Shown: positions 1-10,400 of the stretch, piece by piece
How the letters are laid out: each line of letters begins with the position of its first letter
Numbering within the stretch: the stretch's first letter is position 1
Assembly (NCBI GenBank): GCA_964035575.1
Contig: OZ037835.1
Location: 496,001-560,000, forward strand
From: Rhynchopus sp. YZ270_cl-10
Taxonomy: Eukaryota > Euglenozoa > Diplonemea > Diplonemida > Diplonemidae
Direction of reading: 5' to 3'
Length of the DNA: 64,000 nucleotides
Notes under the pieces: model-generated
The model's input: only the letters and a program-made list of their open reading frames with translations
The model's database searches: none
What the model was told of the DNA's origin: nothing
Made by a program: the position numbers and the translations under genes

Positions 1-1682
1 CACGTCCCATTCCCTCCAGTGCAGCTATACGAGAGTTTACCGCCTCAAACTGCAAGTACAATACATCAAGCAGCACCTGTGCAATTTTTGTGAGATTATT
101 CTCCACCGCATACTGCAACGCAGTGTAGTTCTTTTCAGTGTCTCGGTGATTCAGTTCCACCTCTGGCAAGCCCACAAGATAGCGCACAATCTTGGTCTGT
201 CTAAAACGTACCGCAAGGATAAGACATGTGTGTCCTTTGTTGTTTGTGGCACGCACTCCCGCACCTGCTCTGACCAGTATTTTCACAACGTCAAGTGCTC
301 CTAAAACGCAAGCAGAGTGCAGAGGTGAACGTCCGTAGTTTCCCCTTGTTTCGATGTCTGCACCTGCATCAATCAGCACCCGCACCACGTCTGTATCCTC
401 ATTCTCCACCGCATAGTGCAACGCAGTGAAGTTCTTTTCAGTGTCTCGGTGATTCAGTTCCACCTCTGGCAAGCCCACAAGATAGCGCACAATCTTGGTC
501 TGTCTAAAACGTACCGCAAGGATAAGACATGTGTGTCCTTTGTTGTTTGTGGCACGCACTCCCGCACCTGCTCTGACCAGTATTTTCACAACGTCAAGTG
601 CTCCTAAAACGCAAGCAGAGTGCAGAGGTGAACGTCCGTAGTTTCCCCTTGTTTCGATGTCTGCACCTGCATCAATCAGCACCCGCACCACGTCTGTATC
701 CTCATTCTCCACCGAATAGTGCAACGCAGTGAAGTTCTTTACAGTGTCTCGGTGGTTCAGTTCCACCTCTGGCAAGCCCACAAGATAGCGCACAATCTTG
801 GTCTGTCTAAAACGTGCCGCAAGGATAAGACATGTATGTCCTTTGTTATCTGTGGCACGCAAACCCGCACCTGCTTCAACCAACATCTTCACAACGTCAA
901 GTGCTCCTGAAGCGCAAGCAGTGTTCAAAGGCGAAGACCCCTCGTCGTTCTGTATGTTGATGTCTGCACCTGCATCAATCAGCACCTGCACCACGTCTAC
1001 CTCCCCCTCATCCACCGCAAACTGCAACGCAGTGTGGGTATGAGCAGATAGGTGGTTCACATCGACATCGGGCAAGCCCACAAGATAGCGCACAGTCTCG
1101 GTGTGTCCAGAATATGCAGCAAGCATAAGACACGTGCATCCTTTGTTGTCTGTGGCACGCACTCCCGTACCTGCTTCAACCAACATCTTCACAATGTCAA
1201 GTTCTCCTGAACCGCAAGCATAGTGCAGAGGCGACCGTCCGTCCTCGTTTTTTGTATGTAAGTCTGCCCCTGCATCAATCAAGACGCGACACACTGCAGG
1301 GTCTGACCACTGACTGACCTGAGCTGTGTTTGAACTCAAACGCCACGTTGTTGCAGACGGACTTCCAATGCTGCAAGAGGACCTCCGTGCACGCAACGTG
1401 GTCTGCGTGGACACACTCACTCAGCAGAATCCCAAAGCCCATCTGCGTTGTCTCAACATACGGAAGAAGCAGTGTGAGGCATTCATCGTGGTTCCCTCTG
1501 CATGCCTCGTGCGCAGCATCGAAGGCCACTTTTTTTCTGTCTGGGTTGAACTTCTCAAGGAACGCCCGCACGGCAGTCGTGTCGCCGTTCCTGGCAGCCT
1601 CCACGAAGGCCTCGTCTGCAGAAAGCTGTCTTCTCTTTCGTGGGTTCTCGTCCTGTGTGCTGTCTGCGTGTCGCTTCGGCAT
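1..1682 (-). pseudogene. Ankyrin-repeat protein 1, frameshifted, runs off window
   Basis: The N-terminal part starts at an ATG ending at 1682 and reads MPKRHADSTQDENPRKRRQL, with a basic nuclear-localisation-like patch, followed by the same ~100-residue leader as the two downstream paralogues. Around 1,312 the sequence lacks 26 bases that the paralogues have (a 9-base and a 17-base gap). The leader frame then stops near 1,275, while the ankyrin frame stays open from about 1,295 to the window edge. That frame shows repeated RYLVGLPEV, LIDAGAD and DVVKMLV ankyrin helices. The last ~40 residues before position 1 leave the repeat pattern and look helical. Ankyrin repeats bind proteins; no partner can be named. 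It is either a pseudogene or an allele with a sequencing error. The ankyrin part is not otherwise decayed, which suggests a recent lesion. Confidence 0.75.
121..726. repeat. Two identical 303-bp ankyrin units in tandem
   Basis: Bases 121-423 and 424-726 are the same 303-bp (101-codon, three-ankyrin) unit with about one difference (cagtgtag versus cagtgaag). A third, slightly diverged unit follows from 727. The near-identity points to very recent unequal exchange inside the gene. The length is a multiple of three, so the ankyrin frame is kept. Confidence 0.85.
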
Positions 1683-2631
1683 TGTGTGTTTGTATGTTAT
1701 TGCTGTGTCTTTTGTGTTGGTTTCTTTTTGTGCAGAGGTTGTGGGTGACGAGAGAGGACGAAGAACACACATGCAACGTAGTAAGCATCCTTTTTTCGTG
1801 AACAAGATAAAACAATAAGCTCGCGTTTCTTTTATCGAACAGATTTTATTCTCCGCCCCGTACCCAAAACGTAAACACCACTTTGAATCAGAAAAAATAT
1901 TTTCCTCTCCTTTTTTTTTCCCACGCGCGCTGGTTTTTGTATTTCGCTAATTTTTATCAAAAAGCTTTGAATGTAACAAAAGCAAAGGACGCTTTGTTTT
2001 TTATTTGAAAACTTGGAAAAATCACGTGTCGCAACAGAATATATCCACGCCACGCCCCTTTTATTTCTTCTGATTTTTGCACGTTCTCCGGATTTTACGA
2101 AAAATGACTCATTCCCAGCTTTCTCGCAAACAAAGGTCGTTACGTAACTAGTACTTAACAGGGCGCGGGGTAATTGAGGATTACCTTTCGTGCAATGATG
2201 TGCAAGGAGGATGGGAGAGAAGGAAAGTCGGGGACAACATAAAAAGGGTGAGGTGCTCTTCATCCACCTCTGCCCGATCCCAGTTCCCGTCGTCGTGGCG
2301 CTTCCGAACTGCGGGGACAGTAGGCTGAAGCCGCGGTAGCCGGAGTACCTGAGCCTGGCAGCAGGCATCCTCTGGGGCGTACGCATGATGTCCCTTTGCA
2401 TTTCTTTGTTTGCTTTTGTGTGATATTCACGCTTTTGTAGGTTGGGTGGGGTTGGGACTCAATGAAGACTGGGTCGGGTTGTAGCACGCCGAAGGGGAAA
2501 CATACACTTTTGCAACCTTGGGTGGGTTTTAGCCCCAAATTGGGGTAAAACCATATTTGGTGGGCCTCGTTTTTTTCGGCCTTTTTCCAAAATCTCAGGA
2601 TTGGGCGAATATTTTTTGGCTTGTTTGGTTT
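1683..2631. other. Intergenic, ankyrin 1 to ankyrin 2
   Basis: The first ~140 bases match the 5' leader found upstream of the other ankyrin genes (a pyrimidine-rich stretch on the minus strand, then caacctctgcac). The remainder to 2,631 is AT-rich with homopolymer runs, and no supported gene was seen. Confidence 0.5.
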
Positions 2632-4296
2632 TTAGCCCTCGCGGAAATTCTCGTCTGCACCTGCATCAATCAGTACCTGCACGACGTCCATCTCCTCCTC
2701 ATCCACCGCATACTGCAACGCAGTGAAATTATTTGCAGCATCTTGGTGATTCACATCCACTTCTGGCAAGCCCACAAGATAGCGCACAGTCTCGGTGTGT
2801 CCAGAACACGCCGCAATGATAAGACATGTGTGTCCTTCGTTGTCTGTGGCACGCACTCCCGCACCTGCTTCAACCAACATCTTCACAACGTCAGGTGTTT
2901 CTGAATCGCAAGCAGAGTGCAGAGGTGAACGTCCCAGGTTGTTCTGTGTGTCGAAGTCAGCACCTGCATCAAGCAGTATCTGCACAACGTCTGTTGACCC
3001 CTCCACCACCGCATAGTGCAACGCAGTGTGGTTATTTGCAGTATTTTGGCGATTCACATCCACTTCTGGCAAGCCCACAAGATAGCGAACAGTCTCGGTG
3101 TGTCCAGCATACGCCGCCAGCATAAGACACGTGCATCCTCCGTTGTCTGTGGCACCTGCTCTGACCAACATCTTCACAATGTCGAGTGATCCTGATTCGC
3201 AAGCAGTGTTCAGAGGTGAACGCCCTAGGTCGTTCTGTGTGTCGATGTCTGCACCTGCATCAATCAGCACCTGCACCACGTCTATCTCCCCCTGCACCAC
3301 CGCTAAGTGCAACGCAGTGTAGTTATTTGTAGCATTTTTGTGATTCAGTTCCACCACTGGCAAGCCTACAAGATAGCGCACAGTATCGATGTGTCCAGAA
3401 TATGCAGCACTGTGAAGACACGTGCATCCTTCGTTGTCTGTGGCACGCACTCCCGCACCTGCTTCAACCAACATCTTCACAATTTCGGGTGCTCCTGAAG
3501 CGCAAGCATCGTACAGAGGTGTACCTCCTTGGTAGCTCCTAGTTTCGACTTCTGCACCTGCATCAATCAGCACCTGCACCAGGTCTGTCTTCGACAGCTG
3601 CACTGCAAAGTGCAACGCAGTGTGGTTATGAGCAGATAGGTGGTTCACATCGACCTCTGGCAAGCCCACAAGATAGCGCACAATCTCAGTGTGCCCTTTC
3701 CACACCGCAGCATCAAGACACGTGTCCCCATCCTCATCTGTGGCACGCGCTCGCGCACCTGCTTCAACCAACATCTTCACAACGTCAAGTGCTCCTGAAC
3801 CGCAAGCATAGTGCAGAGGTGACCGTTGCTTCTCGTTTGTTGTATGTAAGTCTGCACCTGCATCAATCAAGATGCGACACACTGCAGGGTCTTCCCACAT
3901 GGCCGGACAGTCATCCTCCTCACTTGTGTTGTGCTTGAACTCATGCGGGACAAACGCCACGTTGTTGCAGACGGACTTCCAGTGCTGCAAGAGGACCTCC
4001 GTGCACGCAACGTGGTCTGCGTGGACACACTCACTCAGCAAGGTCCCAAAGCCCATCTGCGTTGTCTCAACATACGGAAGAAGCAGTATGAGGCATTCAT
4101 CGTGGTTCCCTCTGCATGCCTCGTGCGCAGCATCGAAGGCCACTTTTATGTTGTATGGGTTGAACTTCTCAAGGAACACCCGCACGGCAGTCGTGTCGCC
4201 GTTCTTGGCAGCCTCCACGAAGACCTCGTCTGCAGAAAGCTGTCTTCTCTTTCGTGGGTTCTTGTCCTGCGTGCTGTCTGCGTGTCGCTTCGCCAT
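2632..4296 (-). CDS. Ankyrin-repeat protein 2
   Basis: Intact 554-residue protein. I start it at MAKRHADSTQ (ATG ending at 4296), not at the longer in-frame extension, because all three paralogues align from this Met and the extension is the translated 5' leader. Residues 1-20 carry a bipartite basic patch (KR at 3-4, RKRR at 15-18) that could be a nuclear localisation signal. Residues ~22-125 are three divergent ankyrin units with conserved Cys and His. From ~135 to the end there are about twelve further units built from a ~100-residue superunit (AGAGVRATDNEG, RYLVGLPEVDVNH, TALHYAV, DVVQVLIDAGAD). No enzymatic or membrane domain is visible, so it is probably a soluble scaffold or interaction protein. 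The same upstream block is repeated at ankyrin 3, so regulatory sequence was duplicated with the gene. Confidence 0.9.
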   Translation of the reverse strand: MAKRHADSTQDKNPRKRRQLSADEVFVEAAKNGDTTAVRVFLEKFNPYNIKVAFDAAHEACRGNHDECLILLLPYVETTQMGFGTLLSECVHADHVACTEVLLQHWKSVCNNVAFVPHEFKHNTSEEDDCPAMWEDPAVCRILIDAGADLHTTNEKQRSPLHYACGSGALDVVKMLVEAGARARATDEDGDTCLDAAVWKGHTEIVRYLVGLPEVDVNHLSAHNHTALHFAVQLSKTDLVQVLIDAGAEVETRSYQGGTPLYDACASGAPEIVKMLVEAGAGVRATDNEGCTCLHSAAYSGHIDTVRYLVGLPVVELNHKNATNNYTALHLAVVQGEIDVVQVLIDAGADIDTQNDLGRSPLNTACESGSLDIVKMLVRAGATDNGGCTCLMLAAYAGHTETVRYLVGLPEVDVNRQNTANNHTALHYAVVEGSTDVVQILLDAGADFDTQNNLGRSPLHSACDSETPDVVKMLVEAGAGVRATDNEGHTCLIIAACSGHTETVRYLVGLPEVDVNHQDAANNFTALQYAVDEEEMDVVQVLIDAGADENFREG

Positions 4297-4299
4297 TGT

Positions 4300-4625
4300 G
4301 TGTTTGTGTTGGCTTCTTTTTGTGCAGAGGTTGTGGGTGAGGAGAGAGGACGAAGAACACACATGCACCCACCGTCACCTCCACACCACTGCCCCACAGA
4401 ACACTGCAAGGTGGTCATCGTGGACGTTGTGGAGGAGGCATTTCTACCGACGTGTTCTCACGACTTGGTGAAAAGAAACAAACGGTCGAAGTTTGGGTTT
4501 AAAATGACGTTGGGTTTTTAACACAAGACCACACAACTCAGGGGTGACCCTGCAACAAAGAAAGCATCAGACAGTGAAACGTCAGCACTCTTCGTCTATG
4601 CTCCCTAAGAGGTGGCAGTCGTAAG
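4300..4625 (-). repeat. Duplicated 5' flank of ankyrin 2
   Basis: The block holding the leader (caacctctgcac, minus strand) and the motif ending in ctccctaagaggtggcagtc is repeated almost exactly at about 6,600-6,930 upstream of ankyrin 3. It shows that gene plus promoter/leader were duplicated as a unit. A pyrimidine-rich tract just upstream of the ATG would suit a splice acceptor, but the exact AG cannot be fixed. Confidence 0.7.
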
Positions 4626-5223
4626 TCATGTCAACCACAACTGGTCGTGGGATGCATTCCTCAGGGAAATCCCAGTCGTCAGCCTCTTCGTCACACAGCC
4701 CCCATGCCAGTCGCCGTCTCCTTCCACGATCTCATCATCCCAGAAAGCGACCTCCTCATCCTCCGCTTGGCGCAGTGGTGATGCCCGAACACAGCGGGGT
4801 CGAAGGTGTCCCAGGAGAGGGAACCAGAAGGGTGCGGAGCACACCCTCGCCTTCACTCTCCTTGAAAAAGAGTGGCTAAAGCGGGTTGTGGGTAATATGA
4901 GGGAAGGGTGGGGCTTTGCTTGTACTGTCCTGTACGGACCTATATAAGCGGGGTAAAAATTAGGTGGTAAACCCCAAAAAGACTCGAAAACTCGCGTCCT
5001 GAAGTACGGTGGAGAGGTGGAGCACAAAAAGGGAAGGGGAAAACGGTAAAACTCATGACATCCGAAAACGTGTAATTCATTTCCAGATGTACTGCGGAAG
5101 AAAACATTGTAAGATGAAAGCCTCTCGTCCTGTGCCACCTTGCAACTGAAACACCCCACCACCTCCAACGCAGCTAACACACAGCCGCAGGGTCGAAGTC
5201 ACGAGGTGCGAGAGCGTGCTGCC
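4626..5223. other. Intergenic with a dispersed ~100-bp repeat
   Basis: A minus-strand frame of 184 codons (4,626-5,180) is open but has low-complexity composition and no recognisable domain, so I do not call it a gene. Bases ~4,994-5,095 (cctgaagtacggtggagagg and following) recur at ~42,948-43,052, with a weaker match near 51,275 and 57,376, so this is a dispersed repeat. Confidence 0.5.
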
Positions 5224-6591
5224 TCACGCTCCAAATAACAATACACCGAGCAGCACCAGTGCAACGTCTGTGTGCTTTTCTTCCACCGCATACTGCAACG
5301 CAGTGTAGTTATTTACAGTGTCACGGTGATTCAGTTCCACCTCTGGCAAGCCCACAAGATAGCGCACAATCTCGGTGTGTCCACAACGTGCAGCAAGGAT
5401 AAGACACGTCTGCCCTGCGTCAGTTTGGGAACGCACTCCCGCACCTGCTTCAACCAACATCTTCACAACGTCAAGTACTCCTTGTTCGCAAGCATAGTGC
5501 AGAGGCGACCATCCGGAGTTGTTCTTTGTGTCAATGTCAGCACCTGCATCAATCAGCACCTGCACCCTGGATGCGTGATCAAGCACTGCAAAGTGCAACA
5601 CAGTGTGGTTATGAGCAGATAGGTGGTTCACATCGACATCTGGCAAGCCCACAAGATAACGAATAGTCGCGATGTGTCTTGAAATCAGCGCATAGGCAAG
5701 ACATGTCTCCCCTGCGTCAGTTTGGGCACGCACTCCCGCACCTGCTCTGACCAACATCTTCACAACGTCAGTTGCTCCTGAAAGGCAAGCATAGTGCAGA
5801 GGTGAATATCCGTATTTGTTCCTAATTTCGACTTCTGCACCTGCATCAATCAGCACCTGAACGATATCAGCACGCGTTGGATGCGACGATCTGTGCAACG
5901 CAGTTTCATGATATTCAGTGACTCGGTGATTCACATCGACATCTGGCAAGCCCACAAGATAGCGCACAGTATCAGTGTGTCCATGTATTGTCGCAATGTG
6001 AAGACACGCCCATCCTTTGTCATTTGTGGCGCGCACTCCCGCACCTGCTCTGACCAACATTTTCACAACGTCAAGTGTTCCTGAACCGCAAGCATAGTGC
6101 AGAGGAGACCGTTGCTTCTCGTTTTTTGTATGTAAGTCTGCACCTGCATCAATCAAGACGCGACACACTGCAGGGTCTTCCCACATGGCCGGACAGTCAT
6201 CCTCCTCACTTGTGTTGTGCTTGAACTCTGTATGCGGGACAAACGCCACGTTGTTGCAGACGGACTTCCAATGCTGCAAGAGGACCTCCGTGCACGCAAC
6301 GTGGTCTGCGTGGACACACTCACTCAGCAGGATCCCAAAGCCCATCTGCGTTGTCTCAACATACGGAAGAAGCAGTGTGAGGCATTCATCGTGGTTCCCT
6401 CTGCATGCCTCGTGTGCAGCATCGAAGGCCACTTCCTTTCCGTCTGGGTTGAACTTCTCAAGGAACGCCCGCACGGCAGTTGTGTCGCCGTTCCTGGCAG
6501 CCTCCACGAAGGTCTCTTCTGCAGAAAGCTGTCTTCTCTTTGGTGGGTTCCCGTCCTGTGTGCTGTCTGCGTGTCGCTTTTTTTTCGGCAT
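5224..6591 (-). CDS. Ankyrin-repeat protein 3
   Basis: Intact 455-residue paralogue of the two ankyrin genes downstream on the same strand. The start at MPKKKRHADSTQ aligns with theirs and keeps the basic N-terminal patch (KKKR, then PKRR). The leader region (~25-130) is nearly identical to paralogue 2, including the acidic EEDDCPAMWEDP linker. About nine ankyrin units follow, several with odd loops (QTDAGETCLAYAL). The protein ends in a short hydrophobic tail (LVLLGVLLFGA) instead of the charged end of paralogue 2. Function is unknown; protein binding is inferred from the fold. Unit number and order differ from paralogue 2, so internal repeat exchange is continuing in this cluster. Confidence 0.9.
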   Translation of the reverse strand: MPKKKRHADSTQDGNPPKRRQLSAEETFVEAARNGDTTAVRAFLEKFNPDGKEVAFDAAHEACRGNHDECLTLLLPYVETTQMGFGILLSECVHADHVACTEVLLQHWKSVCNNVAFVPHTEFKHNTSEEDDCPAMWEDPAVCRVLIDAGADLHTKNEKQRSPLHYACGSGTLDVVKMLVRAGAGVRATNDKGWACLHIATIHGHTDTVRYLVGLPDVDVNHRVTEYHETALHRSSHPTRADIVQVLIDAGAEVEIRNKYGYSPLHYACLSGATDVVKMLVRAGAGVRAQTDAGETCLAYALISRHIATIRYLVGLPDVDVNHLSAHNHTVLHFAVLDHASRVQVLIDAGADIDTKNNSGWSPLHYACEQGVLDVVKMLVEAGAGVRSQTDAGQTCLILAARCGHTEIVRYLVGLPEVELNHRDTVNNYTALQYAVEEKHTDVALVLLGVLLFGA

Positions 6592-7499
6592 TGTGTGTTT
6601 GTGTGTTGGTGGTGTGTCTTTTGTGTTGGCTTCTTTTTGTGCAGAGGTTGTGGGTGAGGAGAGAGGACGAAGAACACATGCAACACACCGCCACCTCCAC
6701 ACCCCCTGCCCCACACAACACTGCAAGGTGGACGTTGCGGAAGGAGGCACTTCTACCGACTCACGACTTGGTGAAAATAAACAAACGGTCAAACCTTGGG
6801 TTTATTAAAATGACGTTGGGATTTTAACACAAGACCACACAACTTAGGGGTGACCCTGCAACAAAGAAAGCATCAGACAGTGAAACGTCAGCACTCTTCG
6901 TCTATGCTCCCTAAGAGGTGGCAGTCGTAAGTTTCTTCAGGAAAGAAACTGTAGTTGATACAGGCACCTCCGACTGACCCACGATGCCAGCCCCATGAAC
7001 GCACAACCCTGCGGCCGACAACAAAAGAAATGCACACCACATTGCACGTTCTCCTGACACCTTCAGGGCGTCAGGAGAACAGACTACGTGATGGGGTTTG
7101 CGAAGACACCCTCTGGCCAGGAGAGTCTTTTATCTGCACCTACATCAGGCTGGAAAGCTGTTTGCAGTACAAAAACAAAAGAAGGAAAAATAATGACACC
7201 ACAAATATTAAGGAAAAGTTGACTTGAAGCACAAAGCCCCCCACTCGTGAACCTTTGGTACAAATGAACAAATGGGAGAAGGACAGCTACTGCAATGCCA
7301 GCCTCAGATGGACCGCCTCCGCGACCCCCAGCTGCGGCTGGGGTCGCGAATAGCAGAACGGCTGTTGTCACGCAAATTATTGTTAAATTAAGAAATATCA
7401 CCCAATGCTGTCTCGGCCTGGTGTAGGGTTAAAGCTAGAAAGCCCTTTGGCTGTGAAAGGGCGCGCACCCCCACCCCCCCGTTGCTGCTGTAACAACTA
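6592..7499. other. Intergenic; duplicated flank and small repeats
   Basis: 6,600-6,930 is the second copy of the ankyrin 5' flank. Bases ~6,948-6,995 (gcacctccgactgacccacg) recur at ~42,560-42,600 upstream of the reductase gene. A 105-codon minus-strand frame at 7,084-7,401 begins with a signal-peptide-like stretch (MIFLNLTIICVTTAVLLFA) but has no further support. Segment 7,270-7,350 resembles 7,790-7,860 inside the next gene, a partial local duplication. Confidence 0.4.
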
Positions 7500-10400
7500 C
7501 TACGCAAACACAGACACACACAGATCCTTCTTCCTCTTCCTCTCGCGGAAGAGAGGTGCCGTGGACGGACGCTGCGGGATATGCACAGCACGCCCACCAC
7601 TGCCACCCTCCCCTCTCCTCTTCGTTGTGGAGGATGGTGCACGACGCCAGACACCTTCCATCTCGGCGTCACATGCCTCCCCTCCGCTGCCATCAGAGTC
7701 GCCGTCGTCACGGCACGCAATATCAGAACACGGCACAGAGCCATGGTAGTGTAGGCTGTGCTGCCCGAGACTGCTTTCACGCGAGCTGACAAGAGAAGGA
7801 CAGCTGCCTCGATACCAGCCTCGACTAGAGCAGCGCGACCCATTTGCAGATCGGCTGTTGCTGCCGCCACGTTTATCACCACGTGAGCCTGCTGCAGATC
7901 GATAAGAGGTGGAAGCATGGCTGTTAGGCCGTTTCTGATGTGGGTGGCTTTTTTGTTCGGGGGGTGTCGGTGTGACCGCCCCGGCAAGCCGCCCAAACAG
8001 CCGCTGCTCGCAGTACCTTTCCAGAAGCGAGCCACTCACCCCCACCCCTTTTCCGTGACGTTCCCAGGGGCGGGTTTTTTGTGTCTGTTTATTTTGTCGT
8101 TTTCTCCAGTACTGCCGGAGCGCACCTTCGTGTGCATGTGGGTGAAAGGGAACTTCGCGAAGAATGAAATCAGAGGTGGGCTTCATGGATGGGTCCGGTT
8201 CGGGCATGGTGTCCATCTTGGTGATGTCTGCGCCTGCGTAGCCGTGCACAGCCTGGTCGCACCCCTCAGGGTACTGCCAATCCCGCGGTCCCTTTGTCCC
8301 CAATGACTCAACAAAGGTCTCACCGAAGGCGTCTTGAGGAGGCCTCCGGAAGCTGGTATGCTTCATGTCAAACATAGGTACACGTAGCGGCGAAACCGGG
8401 CCAGGGGAGACAGGCGCGATACTCAATCTAGGGGACTTTCTGCGCTTCATTGCGGAGACCGGCTGTGCGGCGGCAGCACTCTGCCCATCCGTGCCCACAC
8501 CCTCCGTTGTGAACTCCTCCTCCTCCTCTTCCTCCTCCTCCTCCTCCCCCCCCTCCTCCTCCTCAGGGGGGCTGACCACACAACAAAACACGTCTGGGAC
8601 AGCGTTCTCGGGGGATAGTGTGTGGTCAGTTTCCGCTCTTTTGGCCTTCGCCTTCGCCTTCGCCTTCGCCTTGGCCCGCTCCTTCTCCTTTTCTTTCTCC
8701 CTCTCCGCCGCCCACGAGACAATGTCAAACCAGCGGCATCGTGTATAACTGAACTCATCTGCACGACGTAACGCTATGCCCGCCTTCTTTTTGTGCCATA
8801 TTCGGATGACTCTGTCGGACCGGCGCGACTCATCGACAATGCGGTTGACAAGAACGGTCTTTTTCTTGGCGCGTTTAGGAAGCTTGCTGCGCGGGACGTT
8901 GCGGTGCCAGCTCCGCGCAACCTTCGCTTCCCACATACTCTCCACCTCCGTGCGGCTCTTCATCCCCACCATATTTGTTATCACCGCTGTCATCGTCGCG
9001 AGCCGCGAAATCGCTGCCTTGGCCTGCACTGCCTGCTCCCTCTTCCTCACCACAGACGACGCATCCGCGAGGACATACCGTGAACCATGATACGTCCCTT
9101 GCTCGACACTCCTCTCCACTACAGCGTCCTCTTCGGGAGTAATGCGTGGGGCTTCTGTCAAGAGCAGGGCGCTGCTGCTTTTGACCACTATCTTTGCCTT
9201 TTTTTCATCGTCCGCAGCCGGCTCGGCAGGCGGAACGTACTCCCGATGCTCTTTTACCGCGGAGAGTGACACCGGGTGGAGCAGGGAACTGATATGCTCC
9301 AAAGCACGCAGTGACTCCTCCAGTCGTGCTGCCTTTTCAGTCATGCGAGGTTTGGCGCCCAGCGCAGCATCCGTGAGGAGTGGCTGTGTATACAAAAGCG
9401 CGAGACGGACGACAACTGCCAGCTTCTGCCTTTTTTGGCAAAATTGGAATAGGAGCTTTCGCGACATCGACCAGGTATCTACATTGCCATCCGCGACCAG
9501 AGATATCGGCCATTTGTGTTCAAGCAGACAGGTGTACCCGAAGATCGCGCCTTCATGCAACCGCACGGTAGTGCCTTGGGGGAGGTGGGAGACGCACTCA
9601 CCGCTCTTCAGAATGATCAAACGGTCGCAAGGGTATACGCTGGAGAAGACAGTGTCCCCCTTTAGGTACACCTCGGGCTTGAAACCCTGCGCGAACTCTT
9701 CGACGTCAGTGTCGTCTAGAATATCGGCAAAGATAGGTGCTGTCCACGCAAGCTCCTGTAGTTGCTTCTGCAGAGATGGTCGGAGGATGCGCATATTTTG
9801 AAGCCGTTTTTCTCGTGTTAATCGGTCGATTTCTTGGTTGTTTCCGGCTTTGTCGAGGACAGTGCGGATCAGGCGTATCGCAGATTGTTCTAAGCGCCAT
9901 AGTTCGCAGACGGTGACGGAGGTGACGGTTGCGGTGACCGGTTGGCGGTACCAGAGGGAAAGCTCCCCAAAGAAGCTGTCTGAGTGGAGCTTGGCAACAA
10001 CGACGTCCTTGCCGCCGCCGCCTTTGACGGAGACGACAGCGCTGCCGCTGCTAAGGAAGTAGAGGCAAGAGCCGTTGACGCCCTGCTTGCAGAGGACCGT
10101 GCCGCGCGGTACAACGTGGGGTTTGAAGTGGATGAGAACGTCGCCTGCGTATGCCTCGGGGATGTGCTTCAGAATGAATGAGAGCTGCAGGTCGCGTGCC
10201 TTGATGCCTTTGTCGTGCATGTTGTTCTTGCGCTTCGTCAGCGATGCAGAAGACACGGCCTGGCGGATGCCCTGAGGTAGTTGCTCCAAACGCTTGACGA
10301 ATTCATTTCCCTGGTGGGAGAAAGTTTGTTTGAGTTGACGCAGAATTTGTTCTGGTATTTGACATCATAAGTGTTGTACGAAATTATGAAATATTATTCA

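Noticed and set aside
121-726. CRISPR-like array in the regular ankyrin repeats
   Set aside because: Spacing is 303 bp and the whole unit is coding ankyrin sequence; no short repeat/unique spacer pattern.
4626-5180. 184-codon minus-strand ORF between ankyrin 2 and 3
   Set aside because: Shares a dispersed repeat with 42.9 kb in a non-coding context and has no domain; likely chance.
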